From Pimelobacter simplex (GTDB taxonomy: Bacteria > Actinomycetota > Actinomycetes > Propionibacteriales > Nocardioidaceae), in NCBI RefSeq assembly GCF_024662235.1, contig NZ_CP096276.1, positions 1,116,001 to 1,180,000 of the forward strand: DNA of 64,000 bases, in the 5' to 3' direction. A program made the position numbers and the translations under genes. Below are positions 24,524 to 32,724 of this stretch, in pieces. How positions within the stretch are numbered: the first letter of the stretch is position 1; each line of letters starts with the position of its first letter. Below the pieces are notes generated by a model. The model was not told where the DNA came from and made no database searches. It saw nothing but the letters and a program-made list of their open reading frames with translations.

Positions 24524-26259
24524 GAGGCCGCCGTCGCAGCGAACTGGAGGGGCCGGCCGGTCGAGCGCACGTAGCGCAGGAACATCTGCTCGAGCGCCGC
24601 GGCGAGCTGACGCTCGTCCCCCACGAACCCATTGCCCATGTGCAGGTGCACCTCGACGGTCCCGCCGCCACCGCCGAGGCGAGCCATGGACGCGCGGTGC
24701 GGGGTGACCTTGGATCCGCGGGGCAGGTCGACGACCTCGGGGCCTTCCTCGCCGACCAGAGCCATGCCGCCGGGGGCGAAGTTGGTTCCGCGGGCGAAGG
24801 CTGGAATCACGGTGATCGACTTGCCGCCGAGCACCTTCGGGAGGGACACCTTGAGCGGCAGGTTGAGGGTGTTGTTGATGCCGCTCTTGATCTTGCCGAC
24901 GAGGTCGGCCACGAACCCGCCGGCGTTGCCGGCGGCGTTCTTGATGCCGTCCCAGAGCTTGCCGATGAGGGTCTTGCCGGCGTCGAGGAACTTGCTGCCG
25001 AGGGCCTTGATGCTTCCGGGGATGCTGCGGACCCGCTCGACGAGCCAGTTCAGGCCGGCCGACGCGGCCGAGCGGATGCCGTTCCACATGCCGGAGAAGA
25101 TCGCCTTGATCGCGATGCCCGCAGAGGAGAACGCGAGCCGGATCTTGTTCCACAGCTCGCGCACGATCCCCACCAGCAGAGTGACGGCGCCGCGCAGGAT
25201 GAGCTTGATGCCCTCCCACACGCCCTTCCAGTCGCCCTTGAGCAGCGACGAGACCGTCTTGAAGATGCCGCGGATGATGGTGAACGCCCCGGAGAGCATC
25301 GTCTTGATGTTCTCGAAGGTGGTCTTGAGACTGGCCAGCAGCGTCGGGCCGAACGCGTTCCACAGCGACCGGATGATCGAGACCGTGTCGGAGAAGATCT
25401 GCTTGATCCCGGACAGGTTGCCGCCGACGTCGCCCTTCATCGATCCGAGCACCGCGGACACGACGGTCTTGACCCTGTCGAAGATCGGCGGGAGCACCTG
25501 GCCGAGGTAGTTCCCGAACGCCTCGACCTTGGGCAGGCCGTCCTTGAGGAACCAGTCGGCAAGCTGGGTCGCGACGGGCAGCAGCTTGGAGCCGATGGTC
25601 TCGCCGGTCTCGGACAGGATCAGCTTGAGCCGGCCGATCTTGCCCTGGAGGGTGTTCGCGCTCGTGGCGGCTTGGCCACCGTGGGCCTTGGCGAGGCGCT
25701 TCTGGGCCTCGGCGAACGAGATCGTCTTGCCCTCGGCGTCCTTGGTGGAGATGCCGAGCTTGGACAGGCCGGCGACCTGGCCGTTCTGTGCCTTGGCCAG
25801 GGCCTTGGAGACGGCCTGGAGTGACATGCCGGTGCCGGCGGCGACGTCCATGCCGAGGGAGGCGAGCTTCTGGGCCTTGCCGACGTCGCCGGTCGCGACG
25901 GCGAGCTTCTCCAGCGCGGGGCGCAACTCGTCGTCAGCGACACCGAGAGCGACACCCTGCTTGGAGATCCAGTCCTCGACCGACGCGGTCTGTGCCTTGG
26001 TGGCACCGGCGCTGTTCTTCAGGGCCTTGGCGAGGCGGGCCTGGCCGGCGGCGTCCTCGGCGGCGCCCTGGCCGAGCTTGAACAGCGCCACGCCGGCCGC
26101 AGCGACACCGCCAGCGACGCCGAGGGCGGCGAGCTTGGCGACCTTGCCGAACTTGGCCATCTTGCCGCCGGAGCGGTTCGCCGAGTCGCCAACCTTGTCG
26201 AACGTCGACGAGGCGTGATCGCGACCGATTACGTCAAAGATGACGTCGGTGCTGGCCAT
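24520..26259 (-). CDS. Tape measure protein
   Basis: 579 residues. Ala/Lys/Gly-rich, with strong hydrophobic helices (LAALGVAGGVAAAGVALFKLG, ITLLVGIVRELWN region), repeated WNGIRSAASAG/WDGIKNAAGNAG units and a C-terminal GGMALVGEEGPEVVDLPRGSKV block, all typical of siphovirus tape measures. At about 0.15 nm per residue the tail would be near 87 nm. The first seven residues (MASTDVI) are duplicated at the start of the HNH gene just upstream. GGAAGG is about 12 bases before this ATG, a weaker site than the one in front of the HNH gene. Confidence 0.9.
   Translation of the reverse strand: MASTDVIFDVIGRDHASSTFDKVGDSANRSGGKMAKFGKVAKLAALGVAGGVAAAGVALFKLGQGAAEDAAGQARLAKALKNSAGATKAQTASVEDWISKQGVALGVADDELRPALEKLAVATGDVGKAQKLASLGMDVAAGTGMSLQAVSKALAKAQNGQVAGLSKLGISTKDAEGKTISFAEAQKRLAKAHGGQAATSANTLQGKIGRLKLILSETGETIGSKLLPVATQLADWFLKDGLPKVEAFGNYLGQVLPPIFDRVKTVVSAVLGSMKGDVGGNLSGIKQIFSDTVSIIRSLWNAFGPTLLASLKTTFENIKTMLSGAFTIIRGIFKTVSSLLKGDWKGVWEGIKLILRGAVTLLVGIVRELWNKIRLAFSSAGIAIKAIFSGMWNGIRSAASAGLNWLVERVRSIPGSIKALGSKFLDAGKTLIGKLWDGIKNAAGNAGGFVADLVGKIKSGINNTLNLPLKVSLPKVLGGKSITVIPAFARGTNFAPGGMALVGEEGPEVVDLPRGSKVTPHRASMARLGGGGGTVEVHLHMGNGFVGDERQLAAALEQMFLRYVRSTGRPLQFAATAAS
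26239..26259 (-). repeat. Duplicated tape-measure start codons, copy 1
   Basis: The first 21 bases of the tape-measure gene (encoding MASTDVI) match the first 21 bases of the HNH gene at 26676-26696 with only two third-position differences (GCC/GCG and GTC/GTG). Similarity stops immediately after codon 7. Confidence 0.8.
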
Positions 26260-26696
26260 CAGGCAGCCGCCTTCCGCTGGGCTCGCAGGGCGCGCTTCCG
26301 GTCGCGGTCGTAGGCCCGATGGCAGGGCCGGCAGGCCTGTCGCCCGTTCGGCCGCATGTAGGTGTTCTCGGGCGTGAACTCGTGGCCGCGCTTGCAGTGG
26401 GTGTCCGGCTGTCGGCGGATGCCGCGCAGGATGTTCTCTCGCTGGGTCACCGGCTCGAGGTGGTCGGGCCGGACGCAGCCGTGGTTGCGGCACAGGTGGT
26501 CGATCACTAGGCCGGCCGGGATCGGGCCCTTCGTGAGCTCGTAGGCGACACGGTGAGCCATGCGGATGTCGCCCTTGGCCCAGCCGAAGCGGCCGTAGCC
26601 GTTGGGCTGGCGCGCTGCGGTCCACTCCCAGCAGCCGCTCGGCGAGGTCTTGTCGACCTTGGCCCAGAACCGTTCGATCACGTCGGTGCTCGCCAT
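26259..26696 (-). CDS. HNH homing endonuclease inserted at the tape-measure start
   Basis: 145 residues. HNH core (AHRVAYELTKGPIPAGLVIDHLC, NHGCVRPDHLEPVTQREN) plus a C-terminal zinc finger (CKRGHEFTPENTYMRPNGRQ...C..C). It makes site-specific DNA breaks that spread its own gene. Its first seven codons encode MASTDVI, the same as the tape-measure start, and it has the strong GGAGGAG site that would be expected for the tape-measure gene. Its stop overlaps the tape-measure ATG (TGATG). Most likely it invaded the 5' end of the tape-measure gene and took over its initiation region. Confidence 0.88.
   Translation of the reverse strand: MASTDVIERFWAKVDKTSPSGCWEWTAARQPNGYGRFGWAKGDIRMAHRVAYELTKGPIPAGLVIDHLCRNHGCVRPDHLEPVTQRENILRGIRRQPDTHCKRGHEFTPENTYMRPNGRQACRPCHRAYDRDRKRALRAQRKAAA
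26676..26696 (-). repeat. Duplicated tape-measure start codons, copy 2
   Basis: Start of the HNH gene. It matches the tape-measure start at 26239-26259 at 19 of 21 bases and carries the better upstream ribosome site (GGAGGAG), suggesting this is the ancestral tape-measure initiation site. Confidence 0.75.
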
Positions 26697-26737
26697 GGGA
26701 CGTCTCCTCCCTGGTGTCGAGCCCGACGGGGCTCAGG

Positions 26738-27315
26738 TCACGAGCTGCCGACCGCGCTGCTGGCGGGGCCGTCGGGGCTCGGGTCGCTATTGAGTTGGTC
26801 GAGGTTCTGCTTGATCCAGGCCAGCCGGCCGGCGACCTGCTGGGTGGTGAGGCGGTCGAGGTCCCAGGGCTTGTAGCCGAGGAGGTGCTCGAACCAGGGG
26901 CCGTAGGCGTCGACCTCCTGGACGAGCGTCAGGCTTCCCCCGGGGCGTCACCTTCGCCCTGCGGCGTCGCCTCGTCGTCGTCGCGCTCGGGCTCGGCGGG
27001 GGCGCAGAGGTGGCTGTCGTCGTCGACCCACTCCTTGCACCGGCCGCACTGGCCCTCGAAGTCGAGCTCGTCCATGTTCGGGCGGACGGAGTCGAGCTGG
27101 AGCTTGGGCTCGTCGCGCTTGCGCAGCACCCACAGCAGCGCCTGGAGCGCGATCGCGGACTGGTTCTGGATCCGCTTGACGAACTGCCCCCAGGGCCAGC
27201 CGGTGGCCTTCTCGGTGGCGTAGGTGACGTCCCACCCGGGGTTCTGCAGGTCGACCGTCCACTCCCGGCGGGAACCGTTCTCGGGGGTGTAGACGATCTT
27301 GATGAGCTGGGACAT
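26738..27315 (-). CDS. Tail assembly chaperone GT fusion (programmed -1 frameshift)
   Basis: Reading shifts from the G frame back one base near 26940 and continues for about 68 codons (LTLVQEVDAYGPWFEHLLGY, LTTQQVAGRLAWIKQNLDQL) to TGA at 26738-26740. The extension has a normal coding composition, though it has no start of its own, and it directly precedes the tape-measure region. This is the conserved gpG/gpGT arrangement of long-tailed phages; the GT form recruits the tail tube protein onto the tape measure. The frameshift itself is inferred from sequence, not measured. Confidence 0.82.
26929..27315 (-). CDS. Tail assembly chaperone G
   Basis: 128 residues, the non-shifted product. N-terminal beta-rich part (LIKIVYTPENGSRREWTVDL), the helix AIALQALLWVLRKRDEP, a CGRC...C Cys cluster (zinc-like), and an acidic tail (ERDDDEATPQGEGDAPGEA) ending at TGA 26929-26931. 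Binds and guides the tape measure during tail assembly and is absent from the mature virion. The start overlaps the upstream gene's stop. Confidence 0.8.
   Translation of the reverse strand: MSQLIKIVYTPENGSRREWTVDLQNPGWDVTYATEKATGWPWGQFVKRIQNQSAIALQALLWVLRKRDEPKLQLDSVRPNMDELDFEGQCGRCKEWVDDDSHLCAPAEPERDDDEATPQGEGDAPGEA
26938..26944 (-). other. Slippery heptamer CCCGGGG
   Basis: In the G frame it reads C CCG GGG, a canonical X XXY YYZ heptamer (X=C, Y=G, Z=G). It lies two codons before the G stop and exactly where the GT extension frame opens. Confidence 0.7.
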
Positions 27316-27776
27316 CAGGCGGTGACCTTTCGTGCGATCTCTTCCAGGACGCGCACGATCGCGCGCTGGATCTCGGGCTTCTGCTCGTCGAACTTGGCCG
27401 TGAAGACGGCCGGATCGACCCCGGCTGTCTGGTCGACCCAGGTGTTGCGGTTGCCGAACACGGGGTGGCGCAGGCGTTCCCCGGTCAGGAGGCGGATGTC
27501 GTGGCCGCGGGCAGAGAACCGCAGGGACACCCCGGCGTACTTGCCGGACTTCGCGGTGGTCTTCATCGTGGCCCGCGATGCGATGAGGTCGGCCAGCCCA
27601 CCGCGCTTGGGGAGCGCGGTCGGGATGACCTCGAGCATCGGGCCGCGCAGCTCCTTGGAGAGCCGCGCGAGGCCGGAGTAGAGCTCCTTGCGCAGCGCCT
27701 TGGCGTCGGCGTGCTCACGGATCTTGCGGACCAGGGAGTCGATGTCGTCGGCACCGCGGATCCGAACGTCGGTCAT
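27315..27776 (-). CDS. Phage tail/connector protein (HK97 gp10-like)
   Basis: 153 residues. Helical N terminus (DDIDSLVRKIREHADAKALR), LARLSKELRGPMLEVIPTALP, a beta section around SLRFSARGHDIRLL, RHPVFGNRNTWVDQ, and a C-terminal helix (IQRAIVRVLEEIARKV). The HPVFGNR...W motif is typical of HK97-gp10/minor-capsid-type head-tail proteins. Here it sits after the tube gene rather than before it, a slight rearrangement of the usual order. One-base overlap with G. Confidence 0.7.
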   Translation of the reverse strand: MTDVRIRGADDIDSLVRKIREHADAKALRKELYSGLARLSKELRGPMLEVIPTALPKRGGLADLIASRATMKTTAKSGKYAGVSLRFSARGHDIRLLTGERLRHPVFGNRNTWVDQTAGVDPAVFTAKFDEQKPEIQRAIVRVLEEIARKVTA

Positions 27777-27791
27777 GGGACTGGCCGTGCG

Positions 27792-28820
27792 TCAGATCGC
27801 CGTGCTGTCGCCGGAGATGACCTTGACCTGGAACGGGTTGAGTGTGCCGTTGGCGTACACCTCGAACTCGACGGTGGCCTTGACGATGTCGGGGCCCTCG
27901 ACGGTCGGGGTGGACTTCTTGATCCGGATCTCGGGGGCGATGAACTCGAGCGTGTTCTTGTCGGTGCCCGAGAGCACCGTGCCCTCGAACCGGATCAGCA
28001 GCGACGTCGCGGTGCCGGCCTTGAACGGGTCGTAGAACTCGGACTTGGAGTACTCGGCATCGAAGGACCCGGTGATGGTCGGGATGCCGTTCTCGAGCTG
28101 CTCCTTCTTGAGCCCGGCGTTGCCCAGGCCGTACCGCTCCGTGGCCAGCGCGTTGTCGCCCTTGATCGTCAGCTTGTTCACGATCGCCGAGACCGGGGTG
28201 CCGCCGGTGGCGGTGAACTCGGTCGTGCCGGCGATGGTGGCGCCGAGGGTGAACGCGGTGCACTGGGAGAAGTTGAGCTCCTCGGCATACGGGTACGACG
28301 CGACCGCGAGCGCCGTACTCGTGGACTCGTCCCAGCCGTCGAGCTCGAGCTTGAGCTTGGCGACCTCGTTGTCGCCGACCGAGAACTCCCACGAGGTGCA
28401 CTTGCAGCCGCGGATGGTGTGCGCGCGGACGACCTGGGTCGCGGGCTCGGGCCGGCCGACCTGGAACGTGGCGGACTTGCCGAGCAGGTCGCCGGTCTGG
28501 TGGACCTGCTTGTACGCCGACCCGGCGATCAGGGTCGGGGTGGTGACCGTGGAGCCGACCGCGAGCTTCCACAGCCCGCCCATGAGGCGGGTGGCGTAGT
28601 TGAGCTCGACCGACCCGGAGACCTGCTTGCGCGACTGCACCAGCCGGGAGCCGCGCTTGAACTTCGTGCCGACGCGCAGGCCCTCGGGCTCGATCCAGGA
28701 GGGGTCGAACTCGAAGCCCTCGGAGTTGAACTCCAAGAACTTGTCGACGGTGACCTCGGTGCCGACGGCGGTCTCGGGCTTGTAGCCGAGCTGGGCGTCG
28801 AGTCCGGTTCCGGTGACCAT
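27792..28820 (-). CDS. Major tail tube protein
   Basis: 342 residues. Mostly beta, with repeated sheet-forming segments (QVSGSVELNYATRLMGGLWKL, KLKLELDGWDES, GTTEFTATGGTPVS, IRFEGTVLSGTDKNTL) and a C-terminal VKATVEFEVYANG strand, as in actinophage major tail proteins with an Ig-like insertion. It polymerises into the tail tube. Followed by the gp10-like gene, G/GT and tape measure, the expected order. 15 bases to the next gene. Confidence 0.8.
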   Translation of the reverse strand: MVTGTGLDAQLGYKPETAVGTEVTVDKFLEFNSEGFEFDPSWIEPEGLRVGTKFKRGSRLVQSRKQVSGSVELNYATRLMGGLWKLAVGSTVTTPTLIAGSAYKQVHQTGDLLGKSATFQVGRPEPATQVVRAHTIRGCKCTSWEFSVGDNEVAKLKLELDGWDESTSTALAVASYPYAEELNFSQCTAFTLGATIAGTTEFTATGGTPVSAIVNKLTIKGDNALATERYGLGNAGLKKEQLENGIPTITGSFDAEYSKSEFYDPFKAGTATSLLIRFEGTVLSGTDKNTLEFIAPEIRIKKSTPTVEGPDIVKATVEFEVYANGTLNPFQVKVISGDSTAI

Positions 28821-28822
28821 GG

Positions 28823-29203
28823 TCAGTCCTCCTCGTTGTGGCGGTTGCTGTGGTGGGCCGCGATGGCGGCGATGAGGTCGACCTTCTTGGTCGCGGTGGT
28901 CTCGACGCCGGCGGCCGCGGCGCGGTCCTTGAGCTCGGCGACGGTCAGGCCGCCGAGCTCCTCGACGAGCGCGGTGTCGAAGTCGGGCTCGGCCAGCTCG
29001 GCGTAGAGCCAGGCGTCGTCGCTCGACTGGTCGACGTAGCCGTCCAGCTCGGGCGGCTCGACGAGGTCCCAGGTGGACTTCGGCCAGGCCCGGTCGACGA
29101 AGTTCTCGTCCCGGACGGTGACCTCGTCGCCTGCGTCGATCGGCGGGGCGTCGCTGCGGAACAGCGAGAGGGTGTCGCGGGTGATGTTGCGGATGCGAGC
29201 CAC
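28823..29203 (-). CDS. Phage structural protein with HeH/SAP-like tail
   Basis: 126 residues. N-terminal beta part (LSLFRSDAPPIDAGDEVTVR), then LTVAELKDRAAAAGVETTATK, a SAP/HeH/Rho_N-type helix-extended-loop-helix DNA-binding unit common at the C terminus of phage connector proteins. The TGA is 2 bases before the tail tube start. Head-tail junction role inferred from position. Confidence 0.6.
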   Translation of the reverse strand: MARIRNITRDTLSLFRSDAPPIDAGDEVTVRDENFVDRAWPKSTWDLVEPPELDGYVDQSSDDAWLYAELAEPDFDTALVEELGGLTVAELKDRAAAAGVETTATKKVDLIAAIAAHHSNRHNEED

Positions 29204-29213
29204 GGCGGGCCTC

Positions 29214-29678
29214 CTAGATCTTCGCCTCGAAGGCGATCTCGAATGTGCAGACGGCGACCGAGCCCTCGGCGCTCAGCCACTGCTTGAGGTCGGTACGGGT
29301 GCCGTAGCTGGTCCACAGCAGACCGGGGACGATCCCGCCGAGGTTCGGCTCCGCGCGCAGGAGGTTCTCCACCGTGGCCGTCATCGCCTGGACCGCGTCG
29401 CGCGCAGCCTTGAGGCCGGCCGGGTCGCCGTTCCACGACAGGGCCAAGCAGGTGATAGATCCGCTCTCGCGGCGCGACTTCGCGCCGAGCCCGTTCCACC
29501 CCTGCTGGGCGGTGGCCGAGGTAGCGCGGTCGCTGTCGGGGTCCTCCCAGCCCACGGCGAGGTAGTCCCCGGCATCGCCGGATACGACGTCCCCGTCGAC
29601 TACGCGGACGCCAGGCAGGCCGGCGGCGAGGACGTCGATCAGGCGGTCGATGAGGGCGAAGGTGATCGAGGTCGGCAT
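29214..29678 (-). CDS. Tail terminator/completion protein
   Basis: 154 residues. ITFALIDRLIDVLAAGLPGVRV, then DYLAVGWEDPDSDRAT, GSITCLALSWNGD, ARDAVQAMTATVENLLRA and a beta-rich C terminus. This is the alpha/beta pattern of siphovirus tail terminators (lambda gpU/SPP1 gp17-like), which cap the tail before joining the head. Located between the connector and tube genes as expected. Confidence 0.65.
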   Translation of the reverse strand: MPTSITFALIDRLIDVLAAGLPGVRVVDGDVVSGDAGDYLAVGWEDPDSDRATSATAQQGWNGLGAKSRRESGSITCLALSWNGDPAGLKAARDAVQAMTATVENLLRAEPNLGGIVPGLLWTSYGTRTDLKQWLSAEGSVAVCTFEIAFEAKI

Positions 29679-29682
29679 CGGC

Positions 29683-30228
29683 TCAGCCCGCCACGAGCGC
29701 GGGCCGGTGGGGCGCGATCAGCTCGGCGACCCGGAAGGGCAACAGATAGGCGGCGCCGGGGATGGTGTTCGAGGTGGCGTCGCTGGTGTTCGACCCGGGG
29801 CGCTTGCTGGGGCCGCGCTGGGTGTCCCAGAGGTGGCGGACCATCTCCTTGACCGCGAGCACAAGGTCGGGAGGACAAGGCGAGCGGCCGTAGTCGTAGG
29901 TGACGTCGTACCACGACGCGGTGAACGCGCTGCCGTCGCTGCGGGTGATGAGCCCCGCACGCTGGTTGAGGTGCAGGGCGGCGGTATCGAGGGTGGTGCC
30001 GACCGAGTCGGTCACTGCTGTCACCTCGACGGCAGGGGACAGCACGACGAGGGTCTTGTAGTTGGGGGCGACCCGGACCGTCCTGGCCTGCGCTTCGAGG
30101 GGCCCCACCCGGCCAGCGATCGCCGACTCCGCCGAGGCGATCATCGCCGTGAGCTTGGCCGTGGTGGGGGCCGTCTCGTCGGTGATGTTGAGGTGGGCCC
30201 GTGCGTCGGGCAGCGTCAGGACGGTCAC
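29683..30228 (-). CDS. Head-tail connector (gp6-like adaptor)
   Basis: 181 residues. LTLPDARAHLNITDETAPTT and KLTAMIASAESAIAGRVG are the typical opening helices of HK97 gp6/SPP1 gp15-type adaptors, which bind the portal ring. The WYDVTYDYGRSPCPPDLVLAVKEMVRHLWD section is the conserved second helix region. Encoded in the usual position after the capsid. Confidence 0.8.
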   Translation of the reverse strand: MTVLTLPDARAHLNITDETAPTTAKLTAMIASAESAIAGRVGPLEAQARTVRVAPNYKTLVVLSPAVEVTAVTDSVGTTLDTAALHLNQRAGLITRSDGSAFTASWYDVTYDYGRSPCPPDLVLAVKEMVRHLWDTQRGPSKRPGSNTSDATSNTIPGAAYLLPFRVAELIAPHRPALVAG

Positions 30229-30237
30229 GGTCGCCTC

Positions 30238-30438
30238 CTAGTCGCCAGGCTTGGGCGTGGGCGCCGCGGCCTTCTTCGGCGTGGCCTTGCCCGCCTTGGG
30301 GCTGGGCGCGGACGTGCGGATGGTCTCGCCGTCGCGGACGTTGTCGTCCTCGCCGTAGGCCAGGGTGACGGCGTCGGGGTGGCCGTCCTCGACGAGGTCG
30401 CCCTTTGCGGTGCGCCACAGGCGCTTCTCGGCGCGCAT
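30238..30438 (-). CDS. Small phage protein, head region
   Basis: 66 residues from ATG 30438 (MRAEKRLWRTAKGDLVEDGH), overlapping the upstream stop (TGATG). Short beta N terminus (LVEDGHPDAVTLAYGEDD) and a Lys/Pro/Ala-rich flexible tail (KAGKATPKKAAAPTPKPGD). Similar small proteins lie between capsid and connector in many actinophages; function unknown. Confidence 0.6.
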   Translation of the reverse strand: MRAEKRLWRTAKGDLVEDGHPDAVTLAYGEDDNVRDGETIRTSAPSPKAGKATPKKAAAPTPKPGD

Positions 30439-30647
30439 CAGGTCTGCGCCCCCACGACCGTCCACGTCGCCGTGGTCGTGCCGTTGGTGGCGGTGCAGAT
30501 GTAGAGCTTGCCGTTGGTCGTGTCGATCGCCTGGCCGCCGACGACCGCCTGGCCCGCGAAGTCGTTGGCCGCCAGAGCGCCGGCCTTCTGGAGCGGGGCG
30601 CCGAGCCCGTTTCCGGGCATCACCTGCCCACCGCTGATCACTCCCAT
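30438..30647 (-). CDS. Small phage protein, possible head decoration
   Basis: 69 residues, Gly/Ala/Thr-rich, beta-prone (IDTTNGKLYICTATNGTTTATWTVVG). This Y-x-C-T-A-T-N-G-T pattern recurs in phage fibre or decoration proteins. TCCTTGG-rich spacer and AGGAACC are upstream. Sits right after the capsid gene, suggesting a minor head or decoration component, but that is inferred only. Confidence 0.55.
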   Translation of the reverse strand: MGVISGGQVMPGNGLGAPLQKAGALAANDFAGQAVVGGQAIDTTNGKLYICTATNGTTTATWTVVGAQT

Positions 30648-30717
30648 GGTTCCTCCTTGGGTTGGCCCGCCCGGCGGCCGATCGCGTGGACCGGCCGCCA
30701 GGTGGGGGGTACGTCGG

Positions 30718-31956
30718 TCAGATGCCGGTGACGGTCGCGAAGGCGGCCGGCCGGTAGATCACCAGCGCAGCGCGCAGGCTCGCGCGGATGGCCTGCTTGC
30801 CGTTGACGAAGAAGTCGGCGTGGGCGTTGGTCACCTGGACCTCGACACCACGACGGACGGCGAGCTCGGAGTAGTTGGCGAAGTCGCCGACCAGCCCGGT
30901 GTTCTCGGTCAGGGCGGCCTCCTGGACGACCTGGAGGCCCCAGATCCGCTCCGGCCCGACCTCGCTGGGCGAGCCCCAGATGTAGATGCCGTCGGCGGTG
31001 CGGAGCAGGCGGACGTCCTGCCAGTCGTTGGGGTGCGCGACGAAGGCGTTCGGCAGCGCCTGGCCGGTGACGCGGACCTTGGTCATCGCCTTGTAGACGG
31101 CGTCCGGGACCGGGTCGGTGCCCTTGGCCTGGGTCTGGATGCCGGCGACGTTGAGGATGCCGCGCAGGTTCGGGTCGGTGCCGTTGCCGACGAGCACCTG
31201 CGAGCCGAGGCGCTGGCGCACCATGAACGGCAGGCGGTTGTCGATGTAGGCACGGACGCGGGGCTCGTCCTCGAGCTGCTCGTCGGTGACCGGGAGCCAC
31301 ACGCCGATGGACTGGACGACCGACGTGCGCTCGGTCAGGGCCAGCGCGGCCTCGGCGTAGGGGCCGCCCTCCGCCCGCTCGGCGGCGGCGTTGGTGTAGG
31401 TCGTCTCCTCCATGTACTTCACCGCGGCCTGGCTGGTCGGCGTGGTCGGGATGAGGTCGAGGATCTGCGGGGCCGGGGTCGCGAAGTCCACGACCCGCGG
31501 GCCACGCGTGGTCTCCGGGGCCCAGCCGGCCGAGCGCGACAGGAGCGTCTTGAGCTCCATGTCCAGGTCCGCGGAACGGCCCTTGGTCTTGAAGGCGTCC
31601 GACTCGGTGAACATCTCGCCGAGGGACTTGGTCGTCTCGGCGCCGGGGATGCCGGTCTGGCCGGCGCCCGGCTCGACGCCGCCGCCCCGGGTGCCGCGGC
31701 CCGCCGAAGACTCGGCGGCCTTGTGGACGGCGGCGAGGTCGTCGACGTCCTTGGCGAGGTCGGTGCACTCGTCGTTGAGCGAGCGGATGTGCTCGGCGAC
31801 GGCCTTGGTGTCGGCCGCGCCCGGGATGCTCTTGACCTTGGACAGGTCGAGGTCGGGGCCGGCCTCGGCGAAGATCGAGCCGAGCTCGTCCTGCTTGGCG
31901 ACGAGCTTGCCCCGCGCCTCCTTGAGCGCGGGGAACTCCGGGATCGTTGCGGTCAT
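30718..31956 (-). CDS. Major capsid protein, HK97 family
   Basis: 412 residues. The first 100 or so form a charged coiled coil (LKEARGKLVAKQDELGSIF, LNDECTDLAKDVDDLAAVHK) matching the HK97 delta scaffold, cut away by the neighbouring protease. The body has the HK97 fold signatures: VKYMEETTYTNAAAERAEGG, ERTSVVQSIGVWLPVTDEQL, DNRLPFMVRQRLGSQVLVGN, and FANYSELAVRRGVEVQ near the end. A Gly/Arg-rich linker (SSAGRGTRGGGVEP) probably holds the cleavage site. Forms the icosahedral shell. Confidence 0.93.
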   Translation of the reverse strand: MTATIPEFPALKEARGKLVAKQDELGSIFAEAGPDLDLSKVKSIPGAADTKAVAEHIRSLNDECTDLAKDVDDLAAVHKAAESSAGRGTRGGGVEPGAGQTGIPGAETTKSLGEMFTESDAFKTKGRSADLDMELKTLLSRSAGWAPETTRGPRVVDFATPAPQILDLIPTTPTSQAAVKYMEETTYTNAAAERAEGGPYAEAALALTERTSVVQSIGVWLPVTDEQLEDEPRVRAYIDNRLPFMVRQRLGSQVLVGNGTDPNLRGILNVAGIQTQAKGTDPVPDAVYKAMTKVRVTGQALPNAFVAHPNDWQDVRLLRTADGIYIWGSPSEVGPERIWGLQVVQEAALTENTGLVGDFANYSELAVRRGVEVQVTNAHADFFVNGKQAIRASLRAALVIYRPAAFATVTGI

Positions 31957-31959
31957 GGT

Positions 31960-32724
31960 TCACGCCTCCTTGGCGGGAAGGGAGGAGAACAGCGACTGCC
32001 GGAGGTGCGCGGTGTGCGCAGCCTTGACCGCGGCGGTCAGCTCCTCGGGGATGTCCTCGCCGGCGGGTGCCGGGTCGGTGAGCAGGTCGTGCAGCTTGGT
32101 GAGGACGTCAGCGAGCTCCTTGACGAGAGCCGTGGACTCCTCGCCCAGCGACGGGCGACCCTTCGCGCCGCGGAGGGCCATGACCTCGCCCGCGCGATCG
32201 AGGTAGGACTTGGCCGCGGCCAGGACCGCGTCGCCCTCCTCGGTGAACTTGAGGCCCTTGGCGACCAGCGTCCGGGTGTCGACCCCGGCGCCGATCAGCA
32301 CGGGGCTGACCTCCTTGATGAGGCCGATGTCCTCGATGACCCAATAGCGGCGCCCGTCCTCCTCGACGCTCTTGCGGGTCACGTTGTGCAGGGAGTAGGA
32401 CCACTCCTGGAGGTTGGTGTCGCCCTCGCTGAGGGCCTTGACGACCTTGAAGGCGTCGGCGCCGTGGGTGGTGTTCATGAAGAACTCGCCGTCGAGGATG
32501 GCCTCGGTCTTCGTGGTCCGGATGACGCCCTTGCCGAGAGGCAGGGCCCCGTAGTGCGACTGGTGGCCGTAGGCCGAGATCACGACCTCGGTGCCGTCCT
32601 TGATCGCGCCGGGCAGCGTGAGGTCGCCGTCCTTGTCGACGACGTTGAAGGTCGAGAAGACCGCCGAGATCTGGCCCTTGTCGGCGTCCTTGATCTCGAC
32701 GTTGCTGATGGTCTTGTGCATCAC
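31960..32724 (-). CDS. HK97-family prohead protease
   Basis: 254 residues. Serine protease of the S78/prohead type: GHQSHYGALPLGKG (candidate catalytic His), EWSYSLHNV (candidate catalytic Ser) and GVDTRTLVAKG. It cleaves the scaffold domain of the capsid precursor during head maturation. The C-terminal 70 residues are helical and may interact with the scaffold. The start overlaps the portal stop by four bases, and the capsid gene follows after 3 bases. Confidence 0.9.
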   Translation of the reverse strand: MMHKTISNVEIKDADKGQISAVFSTFNVVDKDGDLTLPGAIKDGTEVVISAYGHQSHYGALPLGKGVIRTTKTEAILDGEFFMNTTHGADAFKVVKALSEGDTNLQEWSYSLHNVTRKSVEEDGRRYWVIEDIGLIKEVSPVLIGAGVDTRTLVAKGLKFTEEGDAVLAAAKSYLDRAGEVMALRGAKGRPSLGEESTALVKELADVLTKLHDLLTDPAPAGEDIPEELTAAVKAAHTAHLRQSLFSSLPAKEA

